Below are positions 47,925 to 60,216 of a DNA stretch of 64,000 bases, one piece after another (position 1 is the first letter of the stretch; every line of letters begins with the position of its first letter). Source of the stretch: Macrophomina tecta. Its lineage: Eukaryota > Ascomycota > Dothideomycetes > Botryosphaeriales > Botryosphaeriaceae. Both the position numbers and the translations under genes were made by a program. Under the pieces are notes generated by a model, which saw only the letters and a list, made by a program, of their open reading frames with translations, did not search any database and was not told where the DNA came from. The stretch is taken from the NCBI GenBank assembly GCA_024180945.1, contig JAKSGN010000035.1:186001-250000 (forward strand), read 5' to 3'.

Positions 47925-50021
47925 GTAAACGACACCTAGCATCAGCAGAGGCAGTCCACTTAGTCAAGCCGCCGTTGGCGGTTCTGAATTCTCCTAACGC
48001 ACTCTGTTGACGGCGAATACACGGTTCTTCGCAAGCTTAAATGCGCTTCTACCTCTAATTTGCCTTCGCGTACAAACTTCTCAACCCACTGTCAGCGAGT
48101 CGGTGTAAACGACGGTTGTAGCACAGGACTGGCGATATCTTACAATTCTGGATTTTCAAATCGATATGTCAGAAAGGCGAATAGATGGCCCTTTCAAGAT
48201 CTGACAGACTGTTCCCGAAACACAGAAGGCAGATGTTCATAGCGGGAATTTTTCTGGCTACGCGAGGAACCTGTCGGACTAGCTCACAGGCGCGACGGCT
48301 CTGGCTTGGCTTTCTGGTTTGCTCGATAGCGTACGTGGACTATGGGAACATCGTGATCTCTTTTTCTTCTTCTTTTTCTTCTTCTTTTTCTTCTTCTTTT
48401 TCTTTTTCTTTTTCTTTTTCTTTTTAACGAAACAATGAATGGCTGATTGGATGGATGAATGGGACAAATGGCTGGGGAAAGCGAATCGGACATTTCGCGT
48501 GGTGGGATTCCTTCTGTTTTCTTTATTATGGTCTCGAGGGTTGCTTATTCTCCTGCTGAGATTTGCTTATCTTGCTCCGGGTAGACGAGGGTGCATCTTA
48601 AACAGTGTATGTTAGGGCTTAGCTCACGGTATATCCATTTTCTCTTGGCCTCATGCAATGCGCTAGGAGTCCAGGAGTTACATGACGCTTGAACAGATGG
48701 TACGTGAGTTGATCCATTAGCGGATATCGGCTGCGGTCTCGAGCAAAACCCAGCAGACCCGTATCCCGCTGAAATCATCGACGCGTCCAACTGAGACAAT
48801 GTTGGTGAAGATCAGCGTCCCAGAAAACGGAAGCAACGGCGCGCTTACGGGCGTGGCAGCCGAGCGAATTACACGAGCCAGCTTTCTTTTCTCCCCCGCG
48901 AAGGACGACAAGTCGTGAGCATTTGTCATTCTAACCTTACGCGAGAAACAAAAGGCGTACCGTTGCGGGTCCCTCGCTAAAACAAGCGTCCCCTACCGAC
49001 GCGGAGAAAGTAGCCAGCCCAATCCTCAGGCAAGTCGAACCCGTCGCCGAAGTGCGACGTTATATTATTTATTTCCCGGTGGACGGCCCGCCCAACTTCG
49101 AACACAGCGGGGTGGTTTTCCGGCGTGGACGGGCCCTATCACGTTGGGGGCTCGGGATGTATTTCCGGACGATTCGTTTCGAGGCGGTTTTCTTTTCCGT
49201 TCGCTCACCCTTTGATTTGACCGGAGTCGTGTTGCGGCAGTGGCTGCTTCTTTTCAGGCATATCCCTTCTTCGTGTGAGGCGCTTTCGTGTGCTGTTTTT
49301 GGCATGGCCAAGGTGGTGGTGATGGAAAGCGTGGAGGATGGAAGGCGCTGCTGAGCAACGACTAGAAAGCATATCCCGTTCGGAAAGTGCTCGTTTTGGA
49401 CGCGAATAATATGGTTCGAACGCTATACTCCAGTTTTCCATAGTCAGCGACAGAAATGAGGCGGACGTGGTACGTACAGCGAAAGGGGAATGGACCTTCC
49501 ATCATTCTGGATATCTCGCCTGACGAACCCCGATGGTGCAGTTGGCGGCCCATTTTCCGCATTCGACCCGCATTCGACGCACTGGAGGGGGTGAGAAGGA
49601 CAGCTCATTAGCAGCAACGGAATTTGAAGCAGTAAAGAAACCGGCGGGCCTGAAGTAGGTTCTATCACGTCTTTTGGGAGTGCTCCTGTGCGCTCGCAAG
49701 TGGAGATAATTTGCTTTATAATATTCAGACGCTTGCTTTGCACCGTAATACGTCTCAAGTCTCAACAACCAAAGAACCTTGAAGCTCATCCCAGTAGGAG
49801 GCCCTCCGAAGTTCCAAAAGCGAAACTATAGTAGTACCTCTGCGATTGCCTGATAATGTCAATAACCTACATCAAAACGCCTTATCATACACAGACCATC
49901 TCAACGCCACGATCCCATTTTCCCCACCCGAAAGCCTCCATACCCATAAGCATTTGATAGTTCATCGTATCCACTGTCCTCGACCCACCATATCCATGTC
50001 AACAACCAAAAAGGCCACCCT
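47925..50021. other. Intergenic region with a pyrimidine microsatellite
   Basis: 3' flank of the GTPase gene and 3' flank of the next minus-strand gene. A TTC/TTTTTC tract lies at about 48358-48425. A 70-codon minus-strand frame at 48717-48929 has protein-like composition but no recognised family and no splice support. Confidence 0.45.
48358..48425. repeat. TTC/TTTTTC polypyrimidine microsatellite
   Basis: About 68 nt made only of T and C, with units TTC and TTTTTC repeated, about 430 bp beyond the stop codon of the GTPase gene. Confidence 0.93.
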
Positions 50022-50777
50022 CTACTTCCCACCTCCGACCAACCTCCAAGCCTCCTGATCCGCCTTCTTCAGCCCCTGCCCAACCCTCCCCGCCAACCCT
50101 TTCACACTCCCCCAGACTCCTCCTTCCTCTCTCTCCCTCGCCGCCGCATCCTCCAGCGCCGCCCGCTGCGCGGCCGTGCCATCCGGGTTCGCTTGCTCGT
50201 AGTTGGGTGGGTGCTCCAGGCTCGCGGTGCTCGAGCCCCTCGCCCTCCCGCCACCAAAGCTTATCGTTGTTGGGCCCGCACCGAGGTTTTGTTGGTGGTG
50301 GTGCGCCGAGTCGACGCTTGTCGAGCGCGTTGCGCCGCCGGAATAAGCGCTGTCCGCGGCGGGAGGGGGGATGCCGAATTGGGGTGGTGGGCCGCTGGGG
50401 ATGGTGACGGTGTGGGTTATGGTCTTTGTTACGCTAGTCGGCTGCGTGGCGCTGCCGGTGGGTGCGGAGACGGGTGCGGCGCCGGGTTGCGGGGGAGGAG
50501 GGTGGATGTGGGTCGAAGAGGAGGATGATAGAGCATTGTTTTGGGTGGGTGGAGGGACGGGTACGGCGCCTGGTTGGGGTGCGGGAGGGGAAGAAGGGTT
50601 GAAGGCGCCGGCGGTCGTGGTGGCGGTGGTGCGGGTGGGCGTGGGTTGAGGGCCTTGGGCTGCTTGCTGTTGGCTATCGTTGTCGCTAGGTGCGGTTTGT
50701 GGTGTGATGCCCTCAGCCTTTGCTGCCGCGGTTTGCGGGTTGATGGGAGCGTTGGAGTAGATTGGAATTGGAGGCAT
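50022..50777 (-). CDS. Uncharacterised Pro/Thr/Gln-rich fungal protein
   Basis: This is an intronless 251-aa frame. The N-terminus MPPIPIYSNAPINPQTAAAK with GITPQTAP resembles an uncharacterised protein widespread in filamentous ascomycetes (recognised from memory only). The middle is low-complexity Pro/Ser/Thr/Gln sequence. The C-terminus switches to a likely amphipathic helix (REREEGGVWGSVKGLAGRVG, then KKADQEAWRLVGGGK), which might associate with membrane or a partner. No signal peptide is present. No function can be assigned. Confidence 0.7.
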   Translation of the reverse strand: MPPIPIYSNAPINPQTAAAKAEGITPQTAPSDNDSQQQAAQGPQPTPTRTTATTTAGAFNPSSPPAPQPGAVPVPPPTQNNALSSSSSTHIHPPPPQPGAAPVSAPTGSATQPTSVTKTITHTVTIPSGPPPQFGIPPPAADSAYSGGATRSTSVDSAHHHQQNLGAGPTTISFGGGRARGSSTASLEHPPNYEQANPDGTAAQRAALEDAAAREREEGGVWGSVKGLAGRVGQGLKKADQEAWRLVGGGK

Positions 50778-51622
50778 GGTGCTTTAGTTGCGGAGAGCGG
50801 GAGCCGTATGAGGATTGTTGGTTGCGTTATAACGAGCACAGTCTCAATGTCTGAGGGGAAGTTGTGGCGAGAGGGCGTGTCTGGGTTTTGTACGCCTCCT
50901 TCTGTGCAGTCGTAGTGGCATTTCGCGGCTGAGATGTGTCCTCGCGTCACGCAAGCTGAGCTTGTTGCCTTTCTGAGCCCGATGACGTACATACTCGTCA
51001 CGTGCTGGTTGGCGAGAGCAGTCCCGGCCCAGCAAGCACAGGCATCCTTTCACACGCACGAGAAGGCAGTTCCCCAACATCAAGAGACATGTGGTTTGAC
51101 TCGAAGAGAGAAACAGCAATACCTACCATAAACGGCTGGCCACGGTATCCTGGTCCAGAAACTGACGCTCGGAACATGACATGAAGATGCAAAGACCTTG
51201 TCCACTTCCCGCAACACCTCACATTCAAGTATCAACGGCGATCGGAGTGGTAGGAAAAACAACTGAATTCTATGCCCATGTTTTCTCCCGCTCCAGCCAA
51301 CCTCTGAACACCTCCTGCCGAAGAGAATGCACCATCTATCGACAGTAGTGCTCAGTGACCAAACGAAAATTCATCAAAAAAAAAAAAATCGCAGCAAGTC
51401 AAGCCAGAGAGATGCGCAAGGTACAAGGAAGAAAAATTTGCCGGGTAAAGTACAGGATGCTTGAAAGCAGGGATATCAGAAACCGGTCCCAGCTTTGTTT
51501 TCTTTCGTAACTAGAACAAGCTCAGGCTTGATTTTACTCTATCCACTCCACCTCGTCCCCTAGTTTCAGCCCCTCCCCAGTATTAGTGTGCTGCTCTCGG
51601 TCGGAATCGAAGGAGAGTGCAT
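50778..51622. other. Intergenic region upstream of the Pro-rich protein gene
   Basis: Upstream region of the Pro-rich protein gene and 3' flank of the ADP/ATP carrier gene. An A-run lies at about 51375-51387. No gene is supported. Confidence 0.5.
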
Positions 51623-53138
51623 TTAACCGGAACCACCCTTGAACTTCTTGCCGAAGAGGATGAGCTGGACCTGGTCGTAGATGGACAGGACACCAGCACC
51701 GGCGACACCACGGAGAATGTTGGCACCAGCACCCTTGAAGAGGGACTTGACACCCTCCTTGGCGATGATCTGCCTGGCAGCGTCGAGGGAAGACTTGTAC
51801 TTGACAGCCTACGTCATGGTTAGCGTCAATCTGCGTCACGGGTGTACGGAATGCAGCAGATACGTACCTCACCAGAAGTCATCATCATACGACGACGGAC
51901 GGTGTCAAGAGGGTAGGAAGCGATACCGGCACCAGTGGTGACAGTCCAGCCGAGCAGGAAGGAGGCAAGGAAGTTGCCCTCAAGGGGACCAACGAGGATG
52001 ACGGGCTTGATAGAGTCGTACATGCCGAAGTACAGACCACGGTAGACGATGATACCAGCGACAGAGGGACCGAAACCACGGTAGAGACCGGCAATACCGT
52101 CAGAAGCAAGAGTCTTCTTGTAGACGTCGACGAGACCGTTGAACTGGCGCTCACCACCACCCTTGGCGGACTTGGCGTCGTTGGCAAGACGGGTACGGGC
52201 GTAGTCGAGAGAGTAGACGAAGAGCAGGGAAGTGGCACCAGCAGCACCACCGGAGGCAAGGTTACCGGCCATCCACTTCCAGTAGCCATCGCGCTCCTTC
52301 TTGAAGGCGAACATCGACTTGTAGGTGTCACGGAAAGCGAAGTTCAGGGCCTGGGTGGGGAAGTAACGGATGACGTTGGCGGTGTTACCACGCCAGAGAG
52401 AAACGACACCCTCAGCGGCGATGGTGCGGCGGAAGCAGTCGGTGATACCGGCGTACTTGCGGTCCAGACGACCGGCGCGAAGCATCTCATCCTGCAAGCA
52501 TGCAAGTCAGCAGGTATTCGGGCGGGAGGCAGATGCTGAGAGCCAGCAGCTGGCGCGGACAGGGAGCCCGGCCGGTCGGCGGTGAAGACATACCTGGTTC
52601 TGGATGAGGAGCTTAACACGCTCGATGGGGGCGGCAGCGGTCTTCGAGACGGCGGCGGAGACACCACCCACTGTAGATAAGCAGTCAGTACCGAGGTCAA
52701 AGCGCAAAAATTCAAGCGGCCATCGCAAAAGCTGCCATCTGTGCCAATGGCATCGACGGCGCATTGCAGATGGATGCGATGCGGCAAGACGTACTCAAGA
52801 AGTCGACCACGAAGCCCTATTATGTCCATGTTAGTAAGATTCTGCGACGAGCGAGGTCTGCAACAACTTGGACAGATTGCACCATCCGAAATGCCCTCAT
52901 CCGCAACAGCTCCAACAGCCGTTTGGATGACGGCGGCGAATGGGCCAATGTAATCCAAGCTGTGGGTCGATGCGAGGAGGGTGAAGGGGATGACCTACGG
53001 GCATGCCGAACACGCTCTGTTATCTTTTGTTAGCCAGTGTCCATTGTCGAAGGAGAGGGCGGCGCCGTGTCGGGCCGCCATGGCGGTGGAAGAGCAGCAT
53101 ACCTTGTCGCTCTGAACAACTTCGCCTTCCTTTGCCAT
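51623..53138 (-). CDS. AAC: Mitochondrial ADP/ATP carrier
   Basis: Model: complement(join(51623..51808, 51868..52491, 52594..52670, 52795..52816, 52999..53016, 53103..53138)), 320 aa. The protein exchanges cytosolic ADP for matrix ATP across the mitochondrial inner membrane. Three carrier repeats are visible: [29 protein letters not shown] and [15 protein letters not shown]. The last contains the RRRMMM signature specific to ADP/ATP carriers. The protein begins [20 protein letters not shown] and ends [10 protein letters not shown]. Five introns of 59, 102, 124, 182 and 86 nt (3' to 5' in the gene) flank very short 5' exons of 18 and 22 nt. Codon use is strongly biased to C-ending codons in exon 5, typical of a highly expressed gene. 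The start gives the family-length N-terminus. Confidence 0.96.
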
Positions 53139-54806
53139 TGTGCCGGTTGATCAATGAAACCAATCGGATAGGGATGAGGGGAGATGGATGGAGAGAAGAG
53201 TTGGTCGACAGGATTGAGAGGATAAATAAGGGCGCTGAAAACCGTGAGGTGCGCTATGTCGAATCGGGTTAAGCGGGCAGCGGCAACTGGCCTGGCGGCT
53301 GTTTGGCTGTGCTGTTGTCGCTCCGAAGCGACCCGACGCTGGCCCATCCACCACCACCACTCGCTGCAGCTGCCCGTTCCCATGCGCCGCTGGTCCGCCC
53401 GGCCTCCTGGACCAGCCTGTTCGCGGACGCCAACGCAATCCGCTCGACCCTACTGCCAATTGGGGGCACAGAGCCGCGCAGAAACAAGTGGCGGCCGCAA
53501 GCCTCGAGCGGCCGCCGACTTGATAGTCCCTAGGGAGCGCCTGAGCGCCTCGGCCGCCGGCCCCGGTTTTCTCCAGCACCCGCAATTCTCTGTGCCCGCC
53601 CACCAGACCCTGCCGCCCAACCCGCAGGACCTCTTCCGCCGCCGTGTAAAAATTTTCGAACCCCTCGCGACGTCACTCGCTCACCGCATGGTCCCAAGGC
53701 TCACAGCCACTGCCATCGTAGCCATCGGATATGCTGGCGCTGCGGTCAGCTAGTAAAAGCGGGCTCCATCTGCCTAGCGCTTGCGTCCAGCGCAGGCGCG
53801 CACGCACCGCGCGAGCACGCTGTGCCACCCGAACCAAAGATTGCTCGGATCTGGAAGCTTTCTGGATCTTGCCCAGACACGCAGAGCCCTCCCAGGCGCG
53901 TCATCTTCTTCCAGCCTGCCGGTCGCAGCTCAGGAGACGAGCCCAGTTTTCGGTCACGTGTTCTCCTTCTAGATGAGTCTCCGGCAGATCATGGTGCATC
54001 CAATGATCTACGCCTGAGCTGACAAGCTCTTTTACCGAGACGCCTAATGGGACCACTGACTATTCAGTCTGTGCCCACGGGCTTTGCCCTACATGGTATG
54101 ACTCTTATACGACATGGGGAAAACGTGGGGAAGCCGCCCTACCCCAGAGCTGTGCACACGTCTCTCACCTGATTCGAACCTTCACCAGCGAGACTTAACA
54201 TTTCCAACAACGCCTCCCGTGTCGTCTCGTCGCTGAAGCCGTCACCTCGCTGTGGAAAGTATTGGGCGCTCAATAGACGATGCGGTGATGGGCACAGAAG
54301 AAAATGGCCCCCCAAGTAACTGGAGTCTGTCATCTGTCACGCCATCCATCAGGATGGATGTTTCTTTTTCTGGCTGAAGAACAGACTTTTAACTCCAGGA
54401 TTCGACAAAGTTCGCCAAAGTAGCTGGCCTGTAAAGTTGCTCACAAGCTTGAAAGATAATACCAAACATCCACTAAGCGATGCAAATGATAATTAGGCAC
54501 AAGTTGAGCCTTAAAGAAAGGGCATCGCTAGTTGGTATACTGCCCTGGTCGTGGTAAGCTCTTGCTGCACTCTGGCCTTCGCTGCAACAAGCCTCTCCAG
54601 AACTTTCCACTTGGAAGAAGGCTTCACGATCTAGCATGATCTCTGCATGCCATCGCAATAGCATTGAGGCCGAGCTTTTGCACCATCTTCTCTCAGAAAC
54701 TATCATCAAATTACGTTTTATTGTAAGAAGGTGTTGAAGAACCGTATTACGCGATGCCGGAGGTATTAAGTAATCCCAACAAATTTACGCGGCCGAAGCG
54801 ATCGAC
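53139..54806. other. Intergenic region between the ADP/ATP carrier and GH55 genes
   Basis: Upstream region of the carrier gene (first approximately 600 bp, GC-rich) and 3' flank of the GH55 gene. A 66-codon plus-strand frame at 53822-54022 looks mildly protein-like but is unrecognised. Nothing else is supportable. Confidence 0.45.
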
Positions 54807-57770
54807 TCAGGAATTATACAGGTAAGCAGCCACCACCCCTCCCCAACCGCCTTCGTTCGTGCTCGCTCCTGCGATGCTCCACTCGCCGCTCCGCACCATG
54901 TTCGTCACTTTATGCACATTCGTGCCGTACAAGTAGATCCCATTTGACGTGTCATCAACGTCAATCGCCTCCTGCTGGCAATCATACCTACACCGCTTGC
55001 TCTCATTCCCGGTGAAAAACGTCCACAAGCAGCCACCATAGAGAAAAAGCCCACTGCTCGCCGAAATCTTCTCGAACAACGCAGCACCGCAGTACCCGCC
55101 GCCGCCGTCACCGTCACCGCAGTGCGCAAAGTCCGGATCGCTCGGCAGCAAGTCGTACGTCCACGGCCACGGCGCCACCGTCTGTGAATCGATGCCCTGC
55201 CAGTACGGCGTCTCCGACTGCTGCAGCGCCGCGAAGACGTTCTGCGCGCCGTGGAAGTTATACTGATACAGCGTGTTGTGTTCCATGGCCGTACCGACCA
55301 GCCACGTGCCGCGCGTCGCCTCGACCAGCATGCCGCGCCCTGTCGCGATATTCTGCTCGAACACGTCGTCCAGGTCGTGGTCCGCTGTCCAGCCCCACAT
55401 GTTCTCGACGTACGCGCTCGACCACGCAGTCAAGTGCACCAGGCCCCACGCCGCCCGACAGGCGTCGGGCGAGCCGCCGCACGAGGTCTGCACCGTCGAG
55501 CCGGCCGCGCCGCCGATCCGGATGTGCGAGTTGATGAGCGCGACGGCGCCCGGTGCGGCGCCGGCCATGTTGACTTCGACGAGCTTGCAGCCGGGGAGGA
55601 CTTCGGCCACTGTGAACATCATGTCGATAATCTGTGCGACGCCGACGTCACCCGGGTTACCGATTTGGATCATAGGGATCGGGTTTTGCGGGTTGGAGAA
55701 GATAGGGCCTCTTGCGCTAATGAGGGAGGCGTAGGCGTCGCCAATCATGTGTGTGTCGCGTGGAACGAATATCGTGCTCTGCACGATGTACGTTCCTGCG
55801 GGGAAGTATATTACTTTGCAGCCTGCGTACTGATTCAAGATTGCGTTGATGGAGTCCGTATCATCGGTTGACCCGTCGCCGAAAACGGGATAGTCTGGGA
55901 GGCTTTTGATGTTGAGGATCTGGGACGAATCGTATTCACTGAAGGTAGGTGGCTTCATGACGAAGTAGTTGTTGCCGTTGAGTAGGGCGGACGAGCGAGG
56001 CGTGTAGATTGTGGCGCCTTGTTGACGTGAAGGATAGGGGTTTCCCTTGCTATACTACATGCTAATCAGTAGTGCTTGGATGTACTTCATTCAATGATGC
56101 TGTGCTTACCATTTGGCCGCGGATCCAGGTGTAAGGAATGCTGCCAGCTACGACGACGTTGCCGCTCAGTGTGACGGTGTCCCCACCGTCGCTTTCGATG
56201 TTCTCCAGGACAAGCTGGTTGTAACCGTCCACGGAAGCGTAGCTGGATACGAATGTACCTGTCATTGCAACCCAGCTGTCCAGGACGGTCAAGCTGCCAG
56301 AAGTTTGACTTCCGTCAAGGCATATGCCAACGCCAATGCACTAAAGACTGGTCAGCAGATATCTCGCTGGAATAGGTGAACAGCTTACAGTAATGTCCAC
56401 GAATACACAATCGAAACCTTTGAGGATGTAAGTTCATGATCGAATACGATCTATTAGGACCCGCAGCTTTGGAAGACATACAATCCACGACCGCTCCAAT
56501 GCCGCACCAATTGAACGATACTGACTTGACTGCCCACTGCTGGCCGCTCAAGTCCATACCTATAGCCCCTCCATAGAATGTGAGATCGTTTATAATGATA
56601 TTGCTGTTATAACCCGACAGCGTACTGTTGACCAATCAGCATCGCCACATCTATCACTTCTCTCCAGCAGCCGGCAAGCAGACCACGACCACGCGGGAAA
56701 AAAAAATTCGAGTCACATACCTCAACCCAACATGCCGGCTCCCCTCCGGCATCACAAAGCTCGCTCCACTCAACCGCGTCCCCTGACTTACCGTCCAATC
56801 CACCAACACCACCTCCATCTCCGCATCCACGCCCGTCGAATCCACCACCACATCCCTCAGCCCCAAGAAAAAATTATTCGTCCCCGGCAACCCGGGATCC
56901 CTGCCGCACACCACGCAACCGGCCTCACCGCCCACAAACCCCCCACCCACCTTCAGCACCGGCGGATTCACCGCATCCCCCACGACCGTCGTCCCCACCC
57001 ACAGCTGCAGCGGCCCATCCAGCACGTAAGTCCCCGGCGGCAAGTGCACCACTGCCGGGAACAGCGTCGATCCGTAGCGCGCGCCGCGCGTGCTCGTGTT
57101 GCGGAAGGAGGCCGGCAGGAATGGTCCGCCTGCGTCGATGGCCGCTTGGATGGCGGCGGTGGACGAGAACTGGCCCGTCGGGTCGGCGGAGTAGTCGAGG
57201 ACGTTGCGGTGGATGGGGTAGGTTTGGTTGGCGATGGGCGGGAGGAAGGCGGAGTGCGCGGTGCTGTGGTCGAGGGCCCTGTACCACCAGCTTCCGGGGT
57301 AGGTTGGGACGAGCGGGGTGCAGACGGGTGGTTCGGATGCAAGTGTAGAGCTTTCGTAGGGGAAGGGCGGCCAGGTGTATTGGGTGAAGACGGGGGCCGG
57401 TGAGCTGCCGGTGGCGGTGGTAGGTGATCTGTGGAGAATAAGTTTCTTGCATGAATTGCCTTTGTGGTCTGAACTGGTAGGAAATGGAAATAGTATACTT
57501 GGTTCTCCTCCGTATCTACAGGACGGGCTTTACGCCCAAACAAAGCGCTTAACCTATGCCACAGGCTGGAATCATGAGGGGGTGAAACCACAGAAAAGAG
57601 AACCAATGAGAATCATGAAATTCAACATACAAATCCAATTTCGAATCCCAGTCAGGCTCCCAGGAGTTGACGTCACTCTCCTCCCACTGTCGTCGCGCCA
57701 GCCTGTCTGGAGCCGCAACAACGGCAGCCACCAATGGCAGCACAACCCATAAAACTACAGACGACCTCAT
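54807..57770 (-). CDS. Secreted GH55 beta-1,3-glucanase
   Basis: Model: complement(join(54807..56054, 56110..56340, 56389..56417, 56482..56624, 56721..57428, 57631..57770)), 832 aa. A signal peptide is visible (MRSSVVLWVVLPLVAAVVAA). The mature protein has the two tandem pectate-lyase-3-like right-handed beta-helices of GH55: the first from about residue 85 (SWWYRALDHSTAHSAFLPP, then NVLDYSADPTGQFSSTAAIQ and HLPPGTYVLDGP), the second from about 465 (KSLPDYPVFGDGSTDDTDSI, then VIYFPAGTYIVQSTIFVP). The downstream part carries TAWSSAYVENMWGWTADHDL and EATRGTWLVGTAMEHNTLYQ. GH55 enzymes release glucose or short oligomers from beta-1,3-glucan, in wall remodelling or mycoparasitism. Five introns were placed. 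The first (202 nt) is the least certain, because several acceptors lie close together. The catalytic glutamate was not assigned. Confidence 0.88.
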
Positions 57771-59688
57771 TTTCTCTGCAGAAGAAATCGGAAGAGTTTA
57801 AAAGCGTGCAAAAGAGCGGCGTATTAGTAGGCGCTGCCCGTGCAGAAGAATGCAACGTCAAAACACAGAGTTTGCCGACTGGTTCCGCTTGCAGAGAATC
57901 ACGAGAGCCTATCCTCGTACGTCATATGTTGTTTACCTTTTTCCGGAATCCGCAGGGATTTTTCCGATAAATATTCCTGCTTTAGGTCCGAAAGGGATAT
58001 GGAATAGCCTTCTTCCGGCCATCCCTGGCCTCGCTTAATGGCTTTCGGCACATGAGGCTCTCTTGACGTCTACCGCCAATGCAGGCCATAATATATGCTT
58101 TCACTCGCCTTAATGGCAACTTGAGCTTCTACCAGTTGGTGAGGTACGTCTGCCTAGTGAGGTTCTTTGGGTTAGTTGGTACCGAAGGACGTTAACTGGA
58201 GCTGTTACTGCAGAATTCAGCTGAATAAATCTACAGAGTTGCTGGTACACCCACTTGATGGAGTAGTCTTTTTAAAACTTATTCAGGTACTTGAAGTACT
58301 GCTTGAATGCCAAAAGAATTCAGAGTCGAGCATTCCTCCATACTTGCTGCGCTTCGACTTTCCCGGTGAACTTTGTAGCAGCACAGAACTAAACATCAGC
58401 CATACGTTAGGCTGATAGCTACCCTGAAATCTATACTACCGTACAAGGACCAGATGCCAAATAACCCTCGCGCTTTGGACGGATTTGGATGTAAATAGAC
58501 AGCATCCGGACCAGGTTCAATTGCAAAGCTATTCGTCCCACCCTGTACGGTCGATGTTGCCCTTCCAGTGTGTGAACTGTTGGCCTCACCTCCCTCAGTG
58601 CAGCCATTCTTGGGTACATCTACTGTCCAAGCTCGTGGAAATTCTTCGCTCTCGGTTAGAAAAGGTCGGAATCTCGATGAATCTTGCCGGCAGCGCTGAT
58701 AAAAATGACTGGCAATCGGCCGAAGTGTCAGTTTCTTGCCATGAACCGTAGCTGGATGTGCATGTCTAAAAAGATAATTTTTTTCCCCCTCTTAGCTGGC
58801 TCCTCCAGCCTTTGGTCACTGGATAAGGTAAGCGCTACACTACTGCTTCACCGATCACAAGGAAGCGGAATAATTTCGGGATTGCGGTAGGTACTAAACA
58901 CCGGACAGGAGCTAAGACAGCTCGGTGGCTTTGATAGTAGCTCCTTCAGGACCTACGCTCACCTTGAGCTTGAGTTAAAGCGACTTCTGGTCCTTGCATA
59001 CCGTTTTCGACGGTGAAATCGTACGGTTAGCGTTGGGCCGGAGCTTTGGAAGGCACCGTTATTCGAGATCCCACCACCCTGCCTGAGGTTCAGCGCTTCG
59101 TGGCTTTCGTCGAAGGAAGGCGGAGGCACACAAATCACAACAGAAGTACGGATGGATTAGAGCAGATCAGAAGGCATTCGAGAAGATAAAGGGTAAGCCA
59201 TTTTGAACTGGCGGCTCAAAAGAGGCCACCGTTGTGCTTCATTGACAGTTTCCATGCTCTCTTTTGCGCTCCGTAGCCGTTGTTCGGCGTTCCCAAACAG
59301 CTCTCCTGTCTCCAAATGACAACGCAGCCCACCATTAAGTCTCGATATCATAGCCATATGCCGCTGGGAAACAGATTATTGGAGGAAAGCAGCTCATTCA
59401 AGGACGGCTGGCGTTAAGCTTGTTCGAAGCTCACTGTTGGCCCCAACTCGGCTGCTGCTGAAGCCGTCGGAATTGCTTATTCGGGTACTCTTTCAGGGAC
59501 GCATCCGGGATCAAGCAGCCACCAACGGGCCGTCATGTAGCGGGCGCGCCATGATCAAGGCGGAATCTTAAAGCGTCCCGAGACAGGTCAGCGTTGCTGT
59601 CGAGCCTGGGGTCTATCTAACTCAACGCCTGGAATCCAGTATCAGCTCCAATATCACAAGCCTCTCTTAGCATCACTCTTCCCTTCAG
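57771..59688. other. Intergenic region upstream of GH55
   Basis: Upstream region of the GH55 gene, then a stretch with only short open frames and no recognisable product. An acceptor-like CTTCAG ends at 59688, directly before the broken GH23-like gene, so a lost first exon could lie here, but none was identified. Confidence 0.45.
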
Positions 59689-60216
59689 TCACGCCGAGCA
59701 GCGGGCCCAACGCCAGCGAAGAATGGTTCAACACCGGTCTGGCCACCGCCAACGGCTGGGAGCCGCCCTTCCTCAACTTCACGGCGCTCTACCATATCTC
59801 GCACGCGCAGTACGACGACTGCTTCCAGCGGACGGGCGACGGTCACGGAATCGACCCGGCCATCCTCGCCTTCATCGCAATGCAAGAGTCATCCTGCAAT
59901 GCGCCCACCGGTGGGCAGACGCCGGGATTGACGCAGGTGTCATGCGCGAACTATCCGGGTGGGGCAGTGCACGAATTCGCTGGAGGACGATGTTAAAGCG
60001 GGAGCGAACTAATTGAGGCAGCAGCTCAACGTGGCTGGGAACAATGCGCTGCTGGCGATCGGCTCGTATAATGGATAGTTTCCTATATGGAGCGGGTTGA
60101 ATGGCGATAGGGGGCTTATAGAGGAATATCCGTGCTCGGATGAAGGTATGGCGAACGGGTTGCCGCAGAATCTGGATTATTTGCAGGAGATGCTAAATAG
60201 GTGGTTCACAGGTTAG
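59689..60216 (+). pseudogene. Broken GH23/lysozyme-like (SLT) secreted-enzyme gene
   Basis: The first frame reads EEWFNTGLATANGWEPPFLN, then HGIDPAILAFIAMQESSCNA and LTQVSC. This contains the ES pair (AMQESSC) typical of the catalytic glutamate of fungal goose-type-lysozyme/SLT proteins. After an indel near 59964-59968 the frame shifts; the new frame continues SLEDDVKAGAN, hits TAA at 60010-60012, continues LRQQLNVAGNNALLAIGSYN, hits TAG at 60076-60078, and then reads to a final TAG at 60214-60216 (PQNLDYLQEMLNRWFTG). No GT-AG intron removes these lesions. The enzyme family cleaves peptidoglycan or chitin-like polymers. No signal-peptide exon was found upstream. I regard it as a recent pseudogene. 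Confidence 0.75.

Noticed and set aside
48717..48929. 70-codon minus-strand frame with protein-like composition
   Set aside because: No family recognised, no flanking exon or intron signals; left unannotated.
54094..54130. Plus-strand codons reading TLIRHGEN, like the histidine-phosphatase RHG motif
   Set aside because: The frame stops after about 25 codons and nothing before or after it resembles a phosphoglycerate-mutase fold; chance match is likelier.
54140..54240. Minus-strand GGTTCGAATC resembling a tRNA B box, with a Ser/Leu-like upstream stretch
   Set aside because: The T-stem bases do not pair, no A box or anticodon stem can be folded, and there is no acceptor stem.
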